In this document: positions 16,220 to 25,737 of the stretch, piece after piece
Numbering within the stretch: the first letter of the stretch is position 1
Layout of the letters: each line of letters begins with the position of its first letter
Origin: Halobacteriales archaeon
Lineage (GTDB): Archaea; Halobacteriota; Halobacteria; Halobacteriales; SKNY01
Direction: 5' to 3'
Length of the DNA: 50,390 bases
Assembly: GCA_007118975.1 (NCBI GenBank)
Contig: SKQO01000047.1
Coordinates: 1 to 50,390 of the forward strand
Notes under the pieces: generated by a model
Told to the model about the DNA's origin: nothing
The model's input: only the letters and a program-made list of their open reading frames with translations
The model's database searches: none
Made by a program: the position numbers and the translations under genes

Positions 16220-17386
16220 TCAGTAAAGTGCCACGTCCTCGATGACGTCACTGAACGACGCTTCCTCGGCCTCCCACGTCGAGCGAATTGACGCGACCAC
16301 TTGGGCCGGATCCACGGCAGGTTCCATCGAATCGATGTGTTCCCGTAGCCACGGGCCACCCGCCAGACGATCAATAACGTACCGGTTGCCGCGCTGGCGC
16401 CAGTCACACTCGGGGAAGGAGGAAAACGCGACCACCAGGGTGAGGAGACCGACATCCACCGGATCGAGACGATCCCGGTCATCGATGTGGATCTCCACTC
16501 CGCCTGTGCGCGTCTCTTCATGTTTCGAGAACCATGGCGTAAAGTACGTCGGCCTGAAGGAGACGCCTGCGACATCACAAGCCTCCAGTCGATCCGCATA
16601 GTCGAACGGATCGATCCAGGGGGCCCCGATCTGTGTGAACGGCTTGGTGGTCCCGCGGCCCTCCGAGAGGTTCGTCCCCTCGAACAGACAGGTTCCGGGA
16701 TACAGGATGGCAGCGGTGAGGGTGGGAATGTTCGGGGAGGGTTGGACCCAGTGGAGACCGGTCTCCTCGAACCACATCTCACGATTCCAGTCCTGCATCT
16801 CGACGACGTGGAGATCGGCGTTTACGTCACACATGTCCCGGACGTATGCGACGAATTCGCCAATTGTTAGTCCATACACGATCGGCAGCCGATAGCCGCC
16901 GACAAAGGTGGCGTGCTCGTCCGGGATTCGGTTTCCCGCCACCGGAAGTGGGGCGATCGGGTTGGGCCGGTCTAACACCACGAGGGATGTGTCGGTCCCC
17001 GCCACCCCTTCCAGCGCGTAGGCAAGCGTGTAGAGGTACGTATAGAATCGACATCCCACCCCCTGCAAATCACAGACCACGACGTCGAGCTCCGCAACGT
17101 CTGCTGCCGCAAGTCGACGGGTGTCGCCATAGAGGCTTTTGACTGTGACACCGGTGGCCTCATCGACGGTGTCGTCGAATTCCTCCCCGGCCTGACGGTC
17201 GCCACGGACGCCATGTTCGGGACCGAACGCCACACGTAGATCGAACGCGTCGTCGGCTGCGAGTAAATCCAGCGTCGGCTCCAAGGCGCTGTTGACGCCG
17301 GAGGGATTAGTGATCACCCCTAGTCGAGCGTCCTCGACCACAGCCGGCGGATCAGCAAGTAATCGATCGATGCCGAGCTCAACCAT
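16220..17386 (-). CDS. DUF1343 (NamZ/GH171) exo-beta-N-acetylmuramidase-like protein, copy A
   Basis: A 388-residue full-length DUF1343 protein. The Rossmann-like N-terminal domain has LGVITNPSGVN and E57 in AFGPEHGVRGD, the conserved glutamate proposed as catalytic in B. subtilis NamZ. DLQGVGCRFYTY, PIVYGLTIGE, PSPNIPT and the C-terminal-domain GTNLSEGRGTTKPF, GVSFRP and GGVEIHI blocks are all present. Characterised members remove MurNAc one residue at a time from the non-reducing end of peptidoglycan fragments. Archaea have no murein, so scavenging of bacterial wall fragments or a related acidic amino-sugar polymer is inferred. No signal peptide is visible, unlike secreted bacterial homologues, suggesting action on imported fragments. 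It is encoded beside the oligopeptide transporter and 3.6 kb from the AmiE-like gene. Confidence 0.88.
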   Translation of the reverse strand: MVELGIDRLLADPPAVVEDARLGVITNPSGVNSALEPTLDLLAADDAFDLRVAFGPEHGVRGDRQAGEEFDDTVDEATGVTVKSLYGDTRRLAAADVAELDVVVCDLQGVGCRFYTYLYTLAYALEGVAGTDTSLVVLDRPNPIAPLPVAGNRIPDEHATFVGGYRLPIVYGLTIGEFVAYVRDMCDVNADLHVVEMQDWNREMWFEETGLHWVQPSPNIPTLTAAILYPGTCLFEGTNLSEGRGTTKPFTQIGAPWIDPFDYADRLEACDVAGVSFRPTYFTPWFSKHEETRTGGVEIHIDDRDRLDPVDVGLLTLVVAFSSFPECDWRQRGNRYVIDRLAGGPWLREHIDSMEPAVDPAQVVASIRSTWEAEEASFSDVIEDVALY

Positions 17387-17506
17387 ACGAGGCGTTCTCT
17401 ACTCAGGAGCTTTGTCGTTGTCGGAAAATCGGGAGTAAACGTATCGTGACGATCAGAAGGTGTTTCGACCAATCGATCACGACAGACCACGGTTCAGCCA
17501 GCGACG

Positions 17507-17773
17507 ATGGCTTTATGTTCGGCCCACGCAATCGTTTCATCGATCGTGTTCGACCGCATTGAGTATCCCACCCTGTTCGGGATGTTTCTGACCGGGATGG
17601 GCCTGCTTGTGCTATCGGCTGCTTTGGACCTGGTCGGAATAAACGAAACAGCTGGATTTCTCGCACTATTCTCCGTCGTGGCCTTCTTGCTGGCCGGGAC
17701 AGGTTATCTCTCGATATTTCTCCTCAAATACGGGTCTCGCACAGCGCAACGGCGGCGTGCGAAAACGCACTGA
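17507..17773 (+). CDS. Small two-helix membrane protein
   Basis: An open frame of 88 residues encodes YPTLFGMFLTGMGLLVLSAA, a loop LVGINETAG, and FLALFSVVAFLLAGTGYLSI followed by a basic tail (SRTAQRRRAKTH), giving two transmembrane helices with positive residues after the second. A GTG at 17546 (VFDRIEYPTL) may be the real start, giving about 75 residues. It stands alone between convergent/divergent neighbours. Function unknown. Confidence 0.5.
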   Translation: MALCSAHAIVSSIVFDRIEYPTLFGMFLTGMGLLVLSAALDLVGINETAGFLALFSVVAFLLAGTGYLSIFLLKYGSRTAQRRRAKTH

Positions 17774-17821
17774 ACGGATTGTTGGACAGCGCTGGAGTCC
17801 CAACCTGAGTGCAAAATGGGG

Positions 17822-19993
17822 CTACCCGGCGTCGATGGGATCTCCGGTCACGGTCTCCTCGGCATCGTCGACCGGTTCGCTATCCCAGTAGGGGTGTTCC
17901 ATGGGATATTCACGGAAGCAGGCGGTGGGGTGCGCACTCACCGCCTCGTCCAACGATGGTGATTCTTCCCGGCACACCGTTCGTGCCTCCGGGCATCGCG
18001 TGTGAAACCGACAACCGGCGGGCGGATTGACGGGGTCCGGGATGTCGATACCCCGAATCGGCGGATCCTCGATCCGATCGCTGAGCTCCATATCGTCCGT
18101 GGCCCATTTCAACACTTTCGTGTACGGGTGGAGTGGTTCGTCGATGACCTCATCGACCGGCCCGAGTTCGACGAGCTCCCCGAGGTACATAACCCCGATT
18201 CTGCCGTCCGCGTTACCGGCGAAATATCTGGCATTGGACAAGTTGTGTGAAATGAAGACGTAGGACGTATCGAACGCATCCTGTAATTCCAGCATGAGGT
18301 CCATCATTTCGAGCCGAAGGGAGACGTCAAGGGCCGAGACCGCCTCGTCGGCGAGAATGACGTCCGGATTCATCAGCAAGGCGCGGATCAACGCAACTCG
18401 CTGTTTTTCCCCGCCGCTCAACTGGTGGGGATAGCGAAGCGCGTAATCGGTCGGGGGTGACATCCCCGTGTACTCCAGCATCCCGAGGATTCGCTCCTCT
18501 CGATCCCCCGGGTCCATGTTGGGATGCCAGCGACGCAAGGGATCCTCCAGGCTCGATTTGATCTTTCGATGTGAGTTCAGTGACGATCCCGGGTCCTGGT
18601 GGATCATCTGCAGTGAGCGGCGAATCTGTTCCCACGGAATCTCGCCATCAACTCGTCCGTCCCTGGTTCCCCAAATGTCCTGCCCTCGGTACCGAACGGT
18701 TCCGTTCGTCGGCCGTTGGGCAGCAATAATGGCCTTCCCAAGGGTTGTTTTTCCACACCCGCTCTCACCCACCAGCGCGACCACGTCGTTCTCGTAAATT
18801 TCCAGATTTGCATCGTCCACGGCATGGACGGTATCCGGATCGGAAAAGAATCCGAACAGCCCGCCGCCACCTTGTTCGAAGTGGACGTCAACCGCGTCTA
18901 CCGAGACGACTGGCTCATCGGATTGCCGACCGACGACGGTATCATCCACGGCGGGTTCGTCGCTTTCGATCGAGAGTTCGATCTCCTCCATTGCCTCCTC
19001 CCAATAGTAACACGCCGCGTGATGCTTGTCGGTCGTTTCCGCGAGCGGGGGTTCCGCCGCCTCACACTGCTCGTCAGCGAGTGGACACCGCGGATGGTAC
19101 GAACAGCCTGTCGGGACGTTTACCGGGTCCGGTGCCGACCCCTCGATCGGGTGCATCCGCGATCGTGGCGTGTCGAGATTGGGGATTGCGTTTAAGAGCG
19201 CTCTTGTGTAGGGGTGTTTCGGGTTCGAAAAGACGTCTTCGGCGCGACCAATTTCGACAAATTTGAAGGAGTACATGACCGCGAGGCGGTCGGCGAGCCC
19301 CGCCACCAGCGGAAGATCGTGAGTGATAAAGACGACCGTTAGCTCGTATTTCTCCTTCACGTTCTCGAGCAAACTGAGGATCGACCGTTGCATGAGAAGA
19401 TCCAGTGCTGCTGTCGGTTCGTCCATCACCAGTACGTCGGGCTCGAGAACCAGCGAGAGCGCGATCAGCGCCCGCTGTTGCATCCCGCCACTCAATTCGT
19501 GCGGGTACGAACCGAGCACCCGCTCTGGGTCGAGATACAGGTCGGCGAGCAGTTGTCTCGCGTGCTCCAGGCCATTCTCGATGTCGTACTCGTGGGCCTC
19601 GAGCGTCTCTTCGAAATGGCGTCTGATGGAAATTGTCGGGTTGAACGAACTCTGGGCACCCTGGAACACCATAGCGACGTCTTCCCACCGCACTCGTCGG
19701 AGCTGCTCGGGACTGAGTCCGAGAAGGTCGATGACCTCCCCGTCTCGATGGTACCTGATTTCGCCGTCCAGTGTCCCCGGCGGCGGAACCGCGTTGAGCA
19801 GCGACGAGGCGAACATCGACTTGCCCGACCCCGACTCGCCAACCACCCCCAGAATCTCTTCCTCAAAGATATCGATCGTTGCGTCGTCAAGGACCCGTGA
19901 GACGCCACGATCCATGTCGTAGGTCACGCTCGCCCCCTCGACTTCGAACACCGGTCGTCCCATCTTCGTTGTCGTCGGCTCAGGTTCTGTCAT
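17822..19993 (-). CDS. Oligopeptide ABC transporter, fused OppD-OppF ATPase
   Basis: A 723-residue protein carrying two complete nucleotide-binding domains. Domain one: Walker A GESGSGKS at 52-59, signature LSGGMQQ at 167-173, Walker B VLVMDE at 187-192, and a C-terminal extension with C297, C303, C310 and C328 (GCSYHPRCP…C…AC). Domain two: Walker A GESGCGKT at 409-416, LSGGEKQ at 525-531, VILADE at 545-550 and a second cysteine cluster (GCRFHTRCPEARTVC…AC). The cysteine tails are the signature of OppD/OppF-type peptide importers. Fusion of both ATPases resembles E. coli YejF and GsiA. It is the last gene of an oppB-oppC-oppDF run, two bases after the oppC stop. It powers uptake of peptides or peptide-like compounds from the binding protein encoded at 23756. 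Confidence 0.94.
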   Translation of the reverse strand: MTEPEPTTTKMGRPVFEVEGASVTYDMDRGVSRVLDDATIDIFEEEILGVVGESGSGKSMFASSLLNAVPPPGTLDGEIRYHRDGEVIDLLGLSPEQLRRVRWEDVAMVFQGAQSSFNPTISIRRHFEETLEAHEYDIENGLEHARQLLADLYLDPERVLGSYPHELSGGMQQRALIALSLVLEPDVLVMDEPTAALDLLMQRSILSLLENVKEKYELTVVFITHDLPLVAGLADRLAVMYSFKFVEIGRAEDVFSNPKHPYTRALLNAIPNLDTPRSRMHPIEGSAPDPVNVPTGCSYHPRCPLADEQCEAAEPPLAETTDKHHAACYYWEEAMEEIELSIESDEPAVDDTVVGRQSDEPVVSVDAVDVHFEQGGGGLFGFFSDPDTVHAVDDANLEIYENDVVALVGESGCGKTTLGKAIIAAQRPTNGTVRYRGQDIWGTRDGRVDGEIPWEQIRRSLQMIHQDPGSSLNSHRKIKSSLEDPLRRWHPNMDPGDREERILGMLEYTGMSPPTDYALRYPHQLSGGEKQRVALIRALLMNPDVILADEAVSALDVSLRLEMMDLMLELQDAFDTSYVFISHNLSNARYFAGNADGRIGVMYLGELVELGPVDEVIDEPLHPYTKVLKWATDDMELSDRIEDPPIRGIDIPDPVNPPAGCRFHTRCPEARTVCREESPSLDEAVSAHPTACFREYPMEHPYWDSEPVDDAEETVTGDPIDAG

Positions 19994-19995
19994 GA

Positions 19996-21078
19996 TCAGC
20001 CTCGAATCTGTGTAGCGACCTCGCCACTCATGTCGTCCTCTCCGGGTTCCAGGTCATCCTGGCTGGCATGCCGTGCCCGCACTCGCGGGTTAAACACGCG
20101 ATCGGTTCCCTGGGCGAACAGGATGAGTCCGAACGAAAGGACAACGATGGTCATCAACGGCACGAAGAGCCAGTGTGCCGTCCCCGAGGTATACAATGCA
20201 CCACCGACGCTGTAGGCGTAGTTCATCATCACACCCCAGTTGAGGAACGTATCCGGAAGGATACCGAGGAAATACAATGCGACGGATGCGAACACCACGG
20301 TCCGCGCGGCGTTCACGAAGTTCACGAGCACGTACGGCATGAGACTGGGCGTGATGTCCTTGAGCAGAATACGCCACGTCGAGATGCCCATGAGCCGGGC
20401 GGCTTCGATGTACGCTTCTTCACGAATCGTGAGCACCTGGGATCGAATCGCCCGGGCGAGGCCGGCCCAGGCGTTGATCGTTAGAATGACGCCGACCACC
20501 CACGGCTGGCGTGGATCCAGTACCAGGGCCAACACGATAACAAGGGGCAACCCCGGGATGGTGAGGAGGATGTCCGTGAAGGTCATCAGCAGGCGATCGA
20601 CTATGCCACCTTTGTATCCGGAAAGCGTGCCGACGACCATCGCCAGTGCCGTGGTGAACACCGCACCTGCCACGATCATCTCAAGCATTGGTGGCGTTGC
20701 ATGGACAGTCTGGGCGAACAGATCGTTCCCGTTTATATCCGTCCCGAGCGGATGTGCCCAGTCCTGAAACGGCCGGATCAATCGGGGACCATCCCCCGGC
20801 CGCGGCTCCGAAATAAGTACAACGCCAATCGTGCCCATCAGTACGTACAGGAGGATGATGATGCCTCCGACCCGTGCACGCCAGTCGTCCCAGATGACCC
20901 GCAGCGGGGTAATAAGCCAGTCGTTGAGAAACATCGAAAATCGTTCCCGTCGACTCATCCGTTCGGAGGAAACAGTATCGAATGGGGCTTGCTGTTCCTC
21001 GGGTATCAACGCGCCGCCGTCAGGACGGCGTTCAGAAGGCTTCACGGTCACCACCCTTCGTGCTGGCCCGGGGGTCAA
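19996..21078 (-). CDS. Oligopeptide ABC transporter permease, OppC-like
   Basis: A permease of up to 360 residues with the DppC/OppC layout: an N-terminal helix (VGGIIILLYVLMGTIGVVLI) and an extracytoplasmic loop containing HPLGTDINGNDLFAQTVHATP. The inner-membrane permease domain follows, with the EAA-type loop EEAYIEAARLMGISTWRILLKDITP (written in part) coupling to the ATPase. The ATG at 21078 overlaps the end of oppB by 47 bases; GTG codons at 21054, 21051 or 21045 give a shorter overlap and are equally plausible. An unusually long N-terminal cytoplasmic segment precedes the first helix. It pairs with the OppB-like subunit. Confidence 0.92.
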   Translation of the reverse strand: MTPGPARRVVTVKPSERRPDGGALIPEEQQAPFDTVSSERMSRRERFSMFLNDWLITPLRVIWDDWRARVGGIIILLYVLMGTIGVVLISEPRPGDGPRLIRPFQDWAHPLGTDINGNDLFAQTVHATPPMLEMIVAGAVFTTALAMVVGTLSGYKGGIVDRLLMTFTDILLTIPGLPLVIVLALVLDPRQPWVVGVILTINAWAGLARAIRSQVLTIREEAYIEAARLMGISTWRILLKDITPSLMPYVLVNFVNAARTVVFASVALYFLGILPDTFLNWGVMMNYAYSVGGALYTSGTAHWLFVPLMTIVVLSFGLILFAQGTDRVFNPRVRARHASQDDLEPGEDDMSGEVATQIRG

Positions 21079-22045
21079 GCTTTCCGTAGGTGAGATCTGC
21101 GACGTAGACGCCGATCACCACGGCTACCGTAATCAGGATGAACGCACCCATCATGAGTGGGTAATCCCTCGCCTCGATTCCACGGAACATGTAAAAGCCG
21201 ACACCGGGATAGGCGAAGATCTCCTCGAGAATCACCGAGCCACCGAACATGAAGCCGATCGAGATCATGAACCCCGTGTACATGGGCAAGATGGCATTTC
21301 GGCCGATGTACCTGAGCGCGATATCGTGCGGTGGGAGGCCGCGTAACTGAGCGACGCGAAGGTAGTCTTCCCCCAACACACGAATACTGTTACCGCGCAT
21401 GGCGAGCGCCTGGATCCCGAACGCCGTGATGACGAACGAGGCGATCGGCAGGGCAGCGTGGTAGAACGCACTTGCGATGAAGGGGATATTCAACCCAGGC
21501 GTGACGTCCGAGGAAATCCGCCCGCCGATCGGGAACATGCCCGACTCGTAGCCGAGAAAATACACCATCACGATCGCGGCAACGTAGTAGGGAATCGAGT
21601 TGAGAAAGATCGAGACCAACGTGGAGATGGAGTCAAAACGTGACCCCTCGGCGTAGGCCATGGCTGCGCCCAATGAAATCCCGATTCCGAACGTGAACGC
21701 CAGGGATATCGTCATGACGAAGACGGTCCACGGAAGGGCCATCGCCAGGATTTCACTCACCGGTCGGTCGTACCACATCGAGACACCGAGGTCACCACGC
21801 ATGATTCCGGACATATAATCGACGTACTGGTCGAGGAGCGGTTGCTCGGGATGGACGTTTGTGTATACCTCAACCATGGCGTTGATCTGGGCTTGATCGA
21901 CTGCCCCGGCTTCCTGTTGCAACTGTGCACGGACGAAATCCATGGGCCCGCCAGGCATCAACCGGATCAACCCGAATGCAAGGGTCATGACTGCAAAGAC
22001 AGTAAAAAGAGCCTGGGCAGTCCGAGCCAGGTAGTAATTCACCAT
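21032..22045 (-). CDS. Oligopeptide ABC transporter permease, OppB-like
   Basis: A 337-residue DppB/OppB-type permease: first helix at YLARTAQALFTVFAVMTLAF, a large outside loop, then five further helices. The coupling motif with GNSIRVLGEDYLRVAQLRGL and the PMYTGFMISIGFMFGGSVILE segment are typical. It is the first gene of the transporter operon, followed by OppC and the fused ATPase with overlapping or touching ends, so the three are surely co-transcribed. A box A (GTTTATT, 22074-22080) lies 29-35 bases before the start. The operon has no binding-protein gene of its own; two candidate binding proteins are encoded separately. Confidence 0.93.
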   Translation of the reverse strand: MVNYYLARTAQALFTVFAVMTLAFGLIRLMPGGPMDFVRAQLQQEAGAVDQAQINAMVEVYTNVHPEQPLLDQYVDYMSGIMRGDLGVSMWYDRPVSEILAMALPWTVFVMTISLAFTFGIGISLGAAMAYAEGSRFDSISTLVSIFLNSIPYYVAAIVMVYFLGYESGMFPIGGRISSDVTPGLNIPFIASAFYHAALPIASFVITAFGIQALAMRGNSIRVLGEDYLRVAQLRGLPPHDIALRYIGRNAILPMYTGFMISIGFMFGGSVILEEIFAYPGVGFYMFRGIEARDYPLMMGAFILITVAVVIGVYVADLTYGKLDPRASTKGGDREAF

Positions 22046-22073
22046 TGATGGAAGCTAACAAGCAACTTGACGG

Positions 22074-22080
22074 AATAAAC
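22074..22080 (-). promoter_or_regulatory. Box A of the oppB-oppC-oppDF operon
   Basis: Minus-strand GTTTATT lies 29-35 bases upstream of the oppB ATG at 22045. Confidence 0.5.
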
Positions 22081-22439
22081 GTTTGGATCTGCCCAAAATC
22101 GTATGTCAGCACCCAGAACGGATCGCCGAACAACTTCGCTTTGGGAGGTGAGGACGAGAGGTACCCGAACCCTCGAACCATGGGCCGGCCCAGCTACTCG
22201 CGGGGTAAATCGGTCCAACTCTCCTTACGAGGCAGTATGTAAGAAATCATGACGATCGAGGCAGTAGGAATAGAGTCCGCTGAAGTCGTATTATCGCGTG
22301 TGACGAGCGGTTTGACTCCGAAACACCTATCCTCGTTTCAAGTAATTACAAATATTTTTATCTCTGGACCAGCCCTCGGCACGGATCGGTTTCTCGGCAT
22401 TCGGCTTGATTGACGGTAGACCGGACAAGGGCACGCCAG
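22081..22439. other. Gene-free interval upstream of the transporter operon
   Basis: No gene is recognised. An A/T-rich patch at 22345-22367 (AATTACAAATATTTTTATC) stands out from the GC-rich surroundings and may be a promoter element or a transcription terminator for the DUF3179 gene that ends at 22440. Confidence 0.4.
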
Positions 22440-23516
22440 CTAGGCCGACCCGTACACTGCACTCGAGGGATAAAATCCGATCCAGCCGAACCACATCACG
22501 TCCATCGACACGAGCGGGTCGAAGGGGACCTCTGAGACCGGATACGTGCCGTTCCGCGTTGCCACGGTCCCGGAATCAGCATCCAGGAGAACCTCCTCGT
22601 TTTCCGGACGCCGATACGCATAAGCTACGTCGAGAGTCGAGTCGTGAAGGAGCACACCGAAATCCCCCCGTAAATCCACCTCAAGGATGCCAACTTCGCG
22701 GAGATATGACCTTTCAACGGCTGCCGCCGCCTCCGCCGTTCGCACCCCGATGAACGACCGTTTGCGGAGATAACGATCGTCAAAGTATAACACTGGAAAC
22801 ATCGGGGAAGAATCGTCCCGGTAGTAACCGCTTGGGGGGTTATAGGACCCGTACGGATCCACCCCGTAATCGCGAACGTGCCCGGTATCCTTAGTGAGCA
22901 CGCGCGTATCCGGGTAAACGTCCCGCCATCGGCTCCACGTAGTCCAGCTGACGTTGAACTCCCGGAGCGACCTTCCCCTGTACGGCCCTTCGGTAGCCGT
23001 CGAAAGAATTTGAGGCCATCTGCTTTCGGTGTCGCGGTCGAACATGACGACGTTGTTATTAATCAAATCCCCCGATACACCGAAAGTGGTTGAACCACGG
23101 TCGAAACCGGTCACCGACCCGGTTAACGGACAGTAAGTGATTGCGACCGGGTCGCCGTCGAGTACATCGTTCACAATCTCGTGATAGACTAGAATGTCCT
23201 GCGGATACGGGCGGACATCTCCACCCCGAACGACGCCGAATATGATCGCCCCCTCATCGAGCTGTACAGCTGCAGCCTCCGCGAATACTGGTTCATCAAT
23301 CGAGGGGATGCTGTCGGGTCCGAATCCGCCCGCGATTGTCTCCTCTCTCAAGGATGCAATATCGCGATCAAAACTGAGTAACGGGCGGTCGCGAGTCATT
23401 GCGCTCGTCTCCGTCGTGTGCTCCTCATCGGAGCTAGCATCGGATCGTTGACCCGGGCAGCCCGCGAGCGCTGAAACTGCACTACCGGCGATAACGGCGC
23501 GCCGGGTAGGAGACAT
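22440..23516 (-). CDS. DUF3179 domain lipoprotein
   Basis: A protein of 358 residues from the ATG at 23516. The start SPTRRAVIAGSAVSALAGC is a twin-arginine signal followed by a lipobox, so the protein is exported folded and anchored outside the membrane. The DUF3179 domain is recognised by DPVAITYCPLTGSVTGFDR, TFGVSGDLINNNVVMFDRDT, SRWPQ and VSWTTWSRWRDVYPDTRVL; its function is not established. The two-codon longer ORF start (23522) is less well placed relative to an A/T-rich box at 23538-23546. It is divergent from the peptide-binding lipoprotein at 23756 and so shares its intergenic control region. Confidence 0.85.
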   Translation of the reverse strand: MSPTRRAVIAGSAVSALAGCPGQRSDASSDEEHTTETSAMTRDRPLLSFDRDIASLREETIAGGFGPDSIPSIDEPVFAEAAAVQLDEGAIIFGVVRGGDVRPYPQDILVYHEIVNDVLDGDPVAITYCPLTGSVTGFDRGSTTFGVSGDLINNNVVMFDRDTESRWPQILSTATEGPYRGRSLREFNVSWTTWSRWRDVYPDTRVLTKDTGHVRDYGVDPYGSYNPPSGYYRDDSSPMFPVLYFDDRYLRKRSFIGVRTAEAAAAVERSYLREVGILEVDLRGDFGVLLHDSTLDVAYAYRRPENEEVLLDADSGTVATRNGTYPVSEVPFDPLVSMDVMWFGWIGFYPSSAVYGSA

Positions 23517-23537
23517 AACCACTCACGGATCGGCAGG

Positions 23538-23546
23538 ATAATTAAT
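23538..23546 (-). promoter_or_regulatory. Putative box A of the DUF3179 gene
   Basis: Minus-strand TTAATTATC lies 22-30 bases before the ATG at 23516. Confidence 0.4.
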
Positions 23547-23713
23547 TGTCGGGGGCCGGGGACATCTCGTGCAACATCGATTGGTCAAACATCGAAGGGC
23601 AATCAATCTGCATCGGCCACCGAACCGGCGCGTCTACAGATAGTGCGGGCCGAGTGCCTCGCGGCTTGACCCCGAGGCGGTTCACGATACATGTTCTTGA
23701 TATTACGACCCCG

Positions 23714-23724
23714 AATATTTATTA
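23714..23724 (+). promoter_or_regulatory. Box A of the first peptide-binding-protein gene
   Basis: AATATTTATTA lies 32-42 bases before the ATG at 23756, implying a very short leader. It is the strongest A/T-rich element in the intergenic region. Confidence 0.55.
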
Positions 23725-23755
23725 TGGAAACAGCCCCAAATCGGGGACTGTTGCC

Positions 23756-25633
23756 ATGCGACAACGTAACGATCGAGAGACGAAAGACAACGTAACTCGG
23801 CGGCGTGTATTGGAGCTTGGCGCAATCAGCGCCCCACTCATGGTGGCTGGATGCGTCGGCGACGACGATCCGGCCGTGGACGACGGGGTGGCCGATGACC
23901 CCGCCATCGACGATGACGACGACCCGGACGAGGTGGTGTATCGTCCGTTCGCCAGCCACCCGCCAACCGATACGCAATTCAACCCGTATAATCCCACGAA
24001 TAGTATTGTCCAGGGAACCCTGGTCCACTGGGCACCGCTGATGCAGTACCACGTCGGCACAAACCAGTGGATACCAATGGTTGCGAGCGATTGGCACATG
24101 GATGGGACAACTGCGGTCATCGAGGTCGCAGATGAGTTCACCTGGCACAATGGTGATCCAGTCACCGCCGAGGACGTCGAAACGCGTCTGAAACTGCGCT
24201 ATTATATGAATGATCCGATCGCCGGGTTCCTGGACGCTCCGCCCGTTGCCGGTAACGATGAAGTCGAGCTCACGCTGGAGACTGAGGTGCAAGAAGACAT
24301 TTTCTGGCCGCAGACGACCGGTAACAACGAGTATGATATGGAGGATACCCCCGCGAGCATTTATGGCGATTTCATCGAACGCTTCGACGACGCAGAGTCC
24401 GACGACGAGATTGAGGAAGTACAGGCAGACCTCCTGTCATTCGCCCCGCAGGAGCCAGGGGAAGAGGTACTCGGTAACGGCCCGTTTGAATTCATAGAAG
24501 CCGTTGAGTCGGCACAGATCTTCGAGCGCCACGATGACTATCCCGTCGAGTACGTTCGCGAACAGGTCGACGCCACAATCGGGTACGATTTCAACGAATG
24601 GCCGGACGAGATCCGCATCGACCGTTTCGAGTTCGTCGACGTCGGCGACCTGTGGGCAGCCTACCGATCCGCCGAACTCGACGGTGGGGCTGATAATGCC
24701 CCCGCTGAGGTGTACGCCGAATATCCGGACGACTTCCACCAAGTGGGCGTGCCGCGAGACGAGATGTGGGGGCTGACCTTCCAATACGACGACGAAAACT
24801 TCGGTCGGCAGAACGTCCGAAAGGCGTTCGCCCACCTCATCGATCGCTCACCCCCCCTCTCGGATAATATGTTCCCGCTCGGGGACGACGTCCTGTACGA
24901 ATCAGGGATGACCACCGGAATGACCGAAGAGTGGGTTTCCGACGATGTCCTCGACAGCCTCACCGACTACATTGGCGAAAATACCGACGAAGCGGCAGCG
25001 TTGCTCGAGGAGGATGGATACACCCGGGAAGACGACATGTGGTACACACCAGACGATGAACTCTTCGAGTTCGAGCTGCGGATGCCCAATTACGACGATA
25101 TCGTGCCAGGGTTCCAGCTCGTTGTCTCGCTCATCGAGGATTTCGGGATCCAAGTGGATTTCAACGCAATGGATATCAGCACGTTCTTCGGTGACATCGA
25201 GCCGACCGGCGATTTCACCGTAATCGCGTCGTCCCTCGGGAATCAGCCGCACCCACTGATGAGCTACCAAAAGAACCTGCTCGATCAATCCGCCGCCACG
25301 AACTACGACTTGACGCCGGAGATCCCACCGGTTGGTGAGCCGGATGGCGAGGCGGAACAAGTCGATCTGGAAGAACTTATGGTAGAATTGGGGACGACCG
25401 GCGAAGAAGATCGTGCCCAAGAAATCATCGACACCCTCGCATGGGCGCACAACCAAGACATCCCTTACGTGGCGTGCGCCGAGAAAGCCCACCAGTACCT
25501 GGTCACGTACGCGGACTGGGAGATGCCGGAGACCGTCCACGAAGGCGTCGATGGACACGATCCACTGGCGATGACGCACACGCCGTGGCACTTCCCCGTT
25601 CACGTCGCGGCAGTCAGACCGAGAAACACTTGA
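23756..25633 (+). CDS. Oligopeptide-type ABC substrate-binding lipoprotein (SBP_bac_5)
   Basis: A protein of 625 residues from the ATG at 23756 (MRQRNDRETKDN); 70 upstream codons are open but lie in promoter sequence. A twin-arginine motif TRRRVLELG and lipobox VAGC with a highly acidic linker (about 30 residues) follow. The mature part shows the family-5 binding-protein order: early FNPYNPTN, EFTWHNGDPVTAEDVETRL, a YRSAELDGG helix, and late VRKAFAHLIDRSPPL and AALLEEDGYTRED. It should capture peptides or glycopeptides outside the cell for the OppBC-DF importer encoded 1.7 kb away on the other strand. It lies divergent from the DUF3179 lipoprotein gene. Confidence 0.9.
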   Translation: MRQRNDRETKDNVTRRRVLELGAISAPLMVAGCVGDDDPAVDDGVADDPAIDDDDDPDEVVYRPFASHPPTDTQFNPYNPTNSIVQGTLVHWAPLMQYHVGTNQWIPMVASDWHMDGTTAVIEVADEFTWHNGDPVTAEDVETRLKLRYYMNDPIAGFLDAPPVAGNDEVELTLETEVQEDIFWPQTTGNNEYDMEDTPASIYGDFIERFDDAESDDEIEEVQADLLSFAPQEPGEEVLGNGPFEFIEAVESAQIFERHDDYPVEYVREQVDATIGYDFNEWPDEIRIDRFEFVDVGDLWAAYRSAELDGGADNAPAEVYAEYPDDFHQVGVPRDEMWGLTFQYDDENFGRQNVRKAFAHLIDRSPPLSDNMFPLGDDVLYESGMTTGMTEEWVSDDVLDSLTDYIGENTDEAAALLEEDGYTREDDMWYTPDDELFEFELRMPNYDDIVPGFQLVVSLIEDFGIQVDFNAMDISTFFGDIEPTGDFTVIASSLGNQPHPLMSYQKNLLDQSAATNYDLTPEIPPVGEPDGEAEQVDLEELMVELGTTGEEDRAQEIIDTLAWAHNQDIPYVACAEKAHQYLVTYADWEMPETVHEGVDGHDPLAMTHTPWHFPVHVAAVRPRNT

Positions 25634-25687
25634 AGGATCGAACGCACGGAATGTAGACCGGTTCAACGATTCGGCCGGCGATCCGAC

Positions 25688-25736
25688 ACGTGAACAGTTA
25701 ACCCAACGCCGTACCATCAGTTCGTACTGTTCACGT
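25688..25736 (+). promoter_or_regulatory. Perfect 11-bp inverted repeat flanking the amidohydrolase promoter
   Basis: ACGTGAACAGT (25688-25698) and ACTGTTCACGT (25726-25736) are exact reverse complements separated by 27 bases. The right arm ends one base before the ATG at 25738. Such an arrangement could be a split operator for a dimeric repressor, or an RNA hairpin. No second copy of the arm sequence was noticed elsewhere in the window. Confidence 0.5.
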
Positions 25737-25737
25737 C

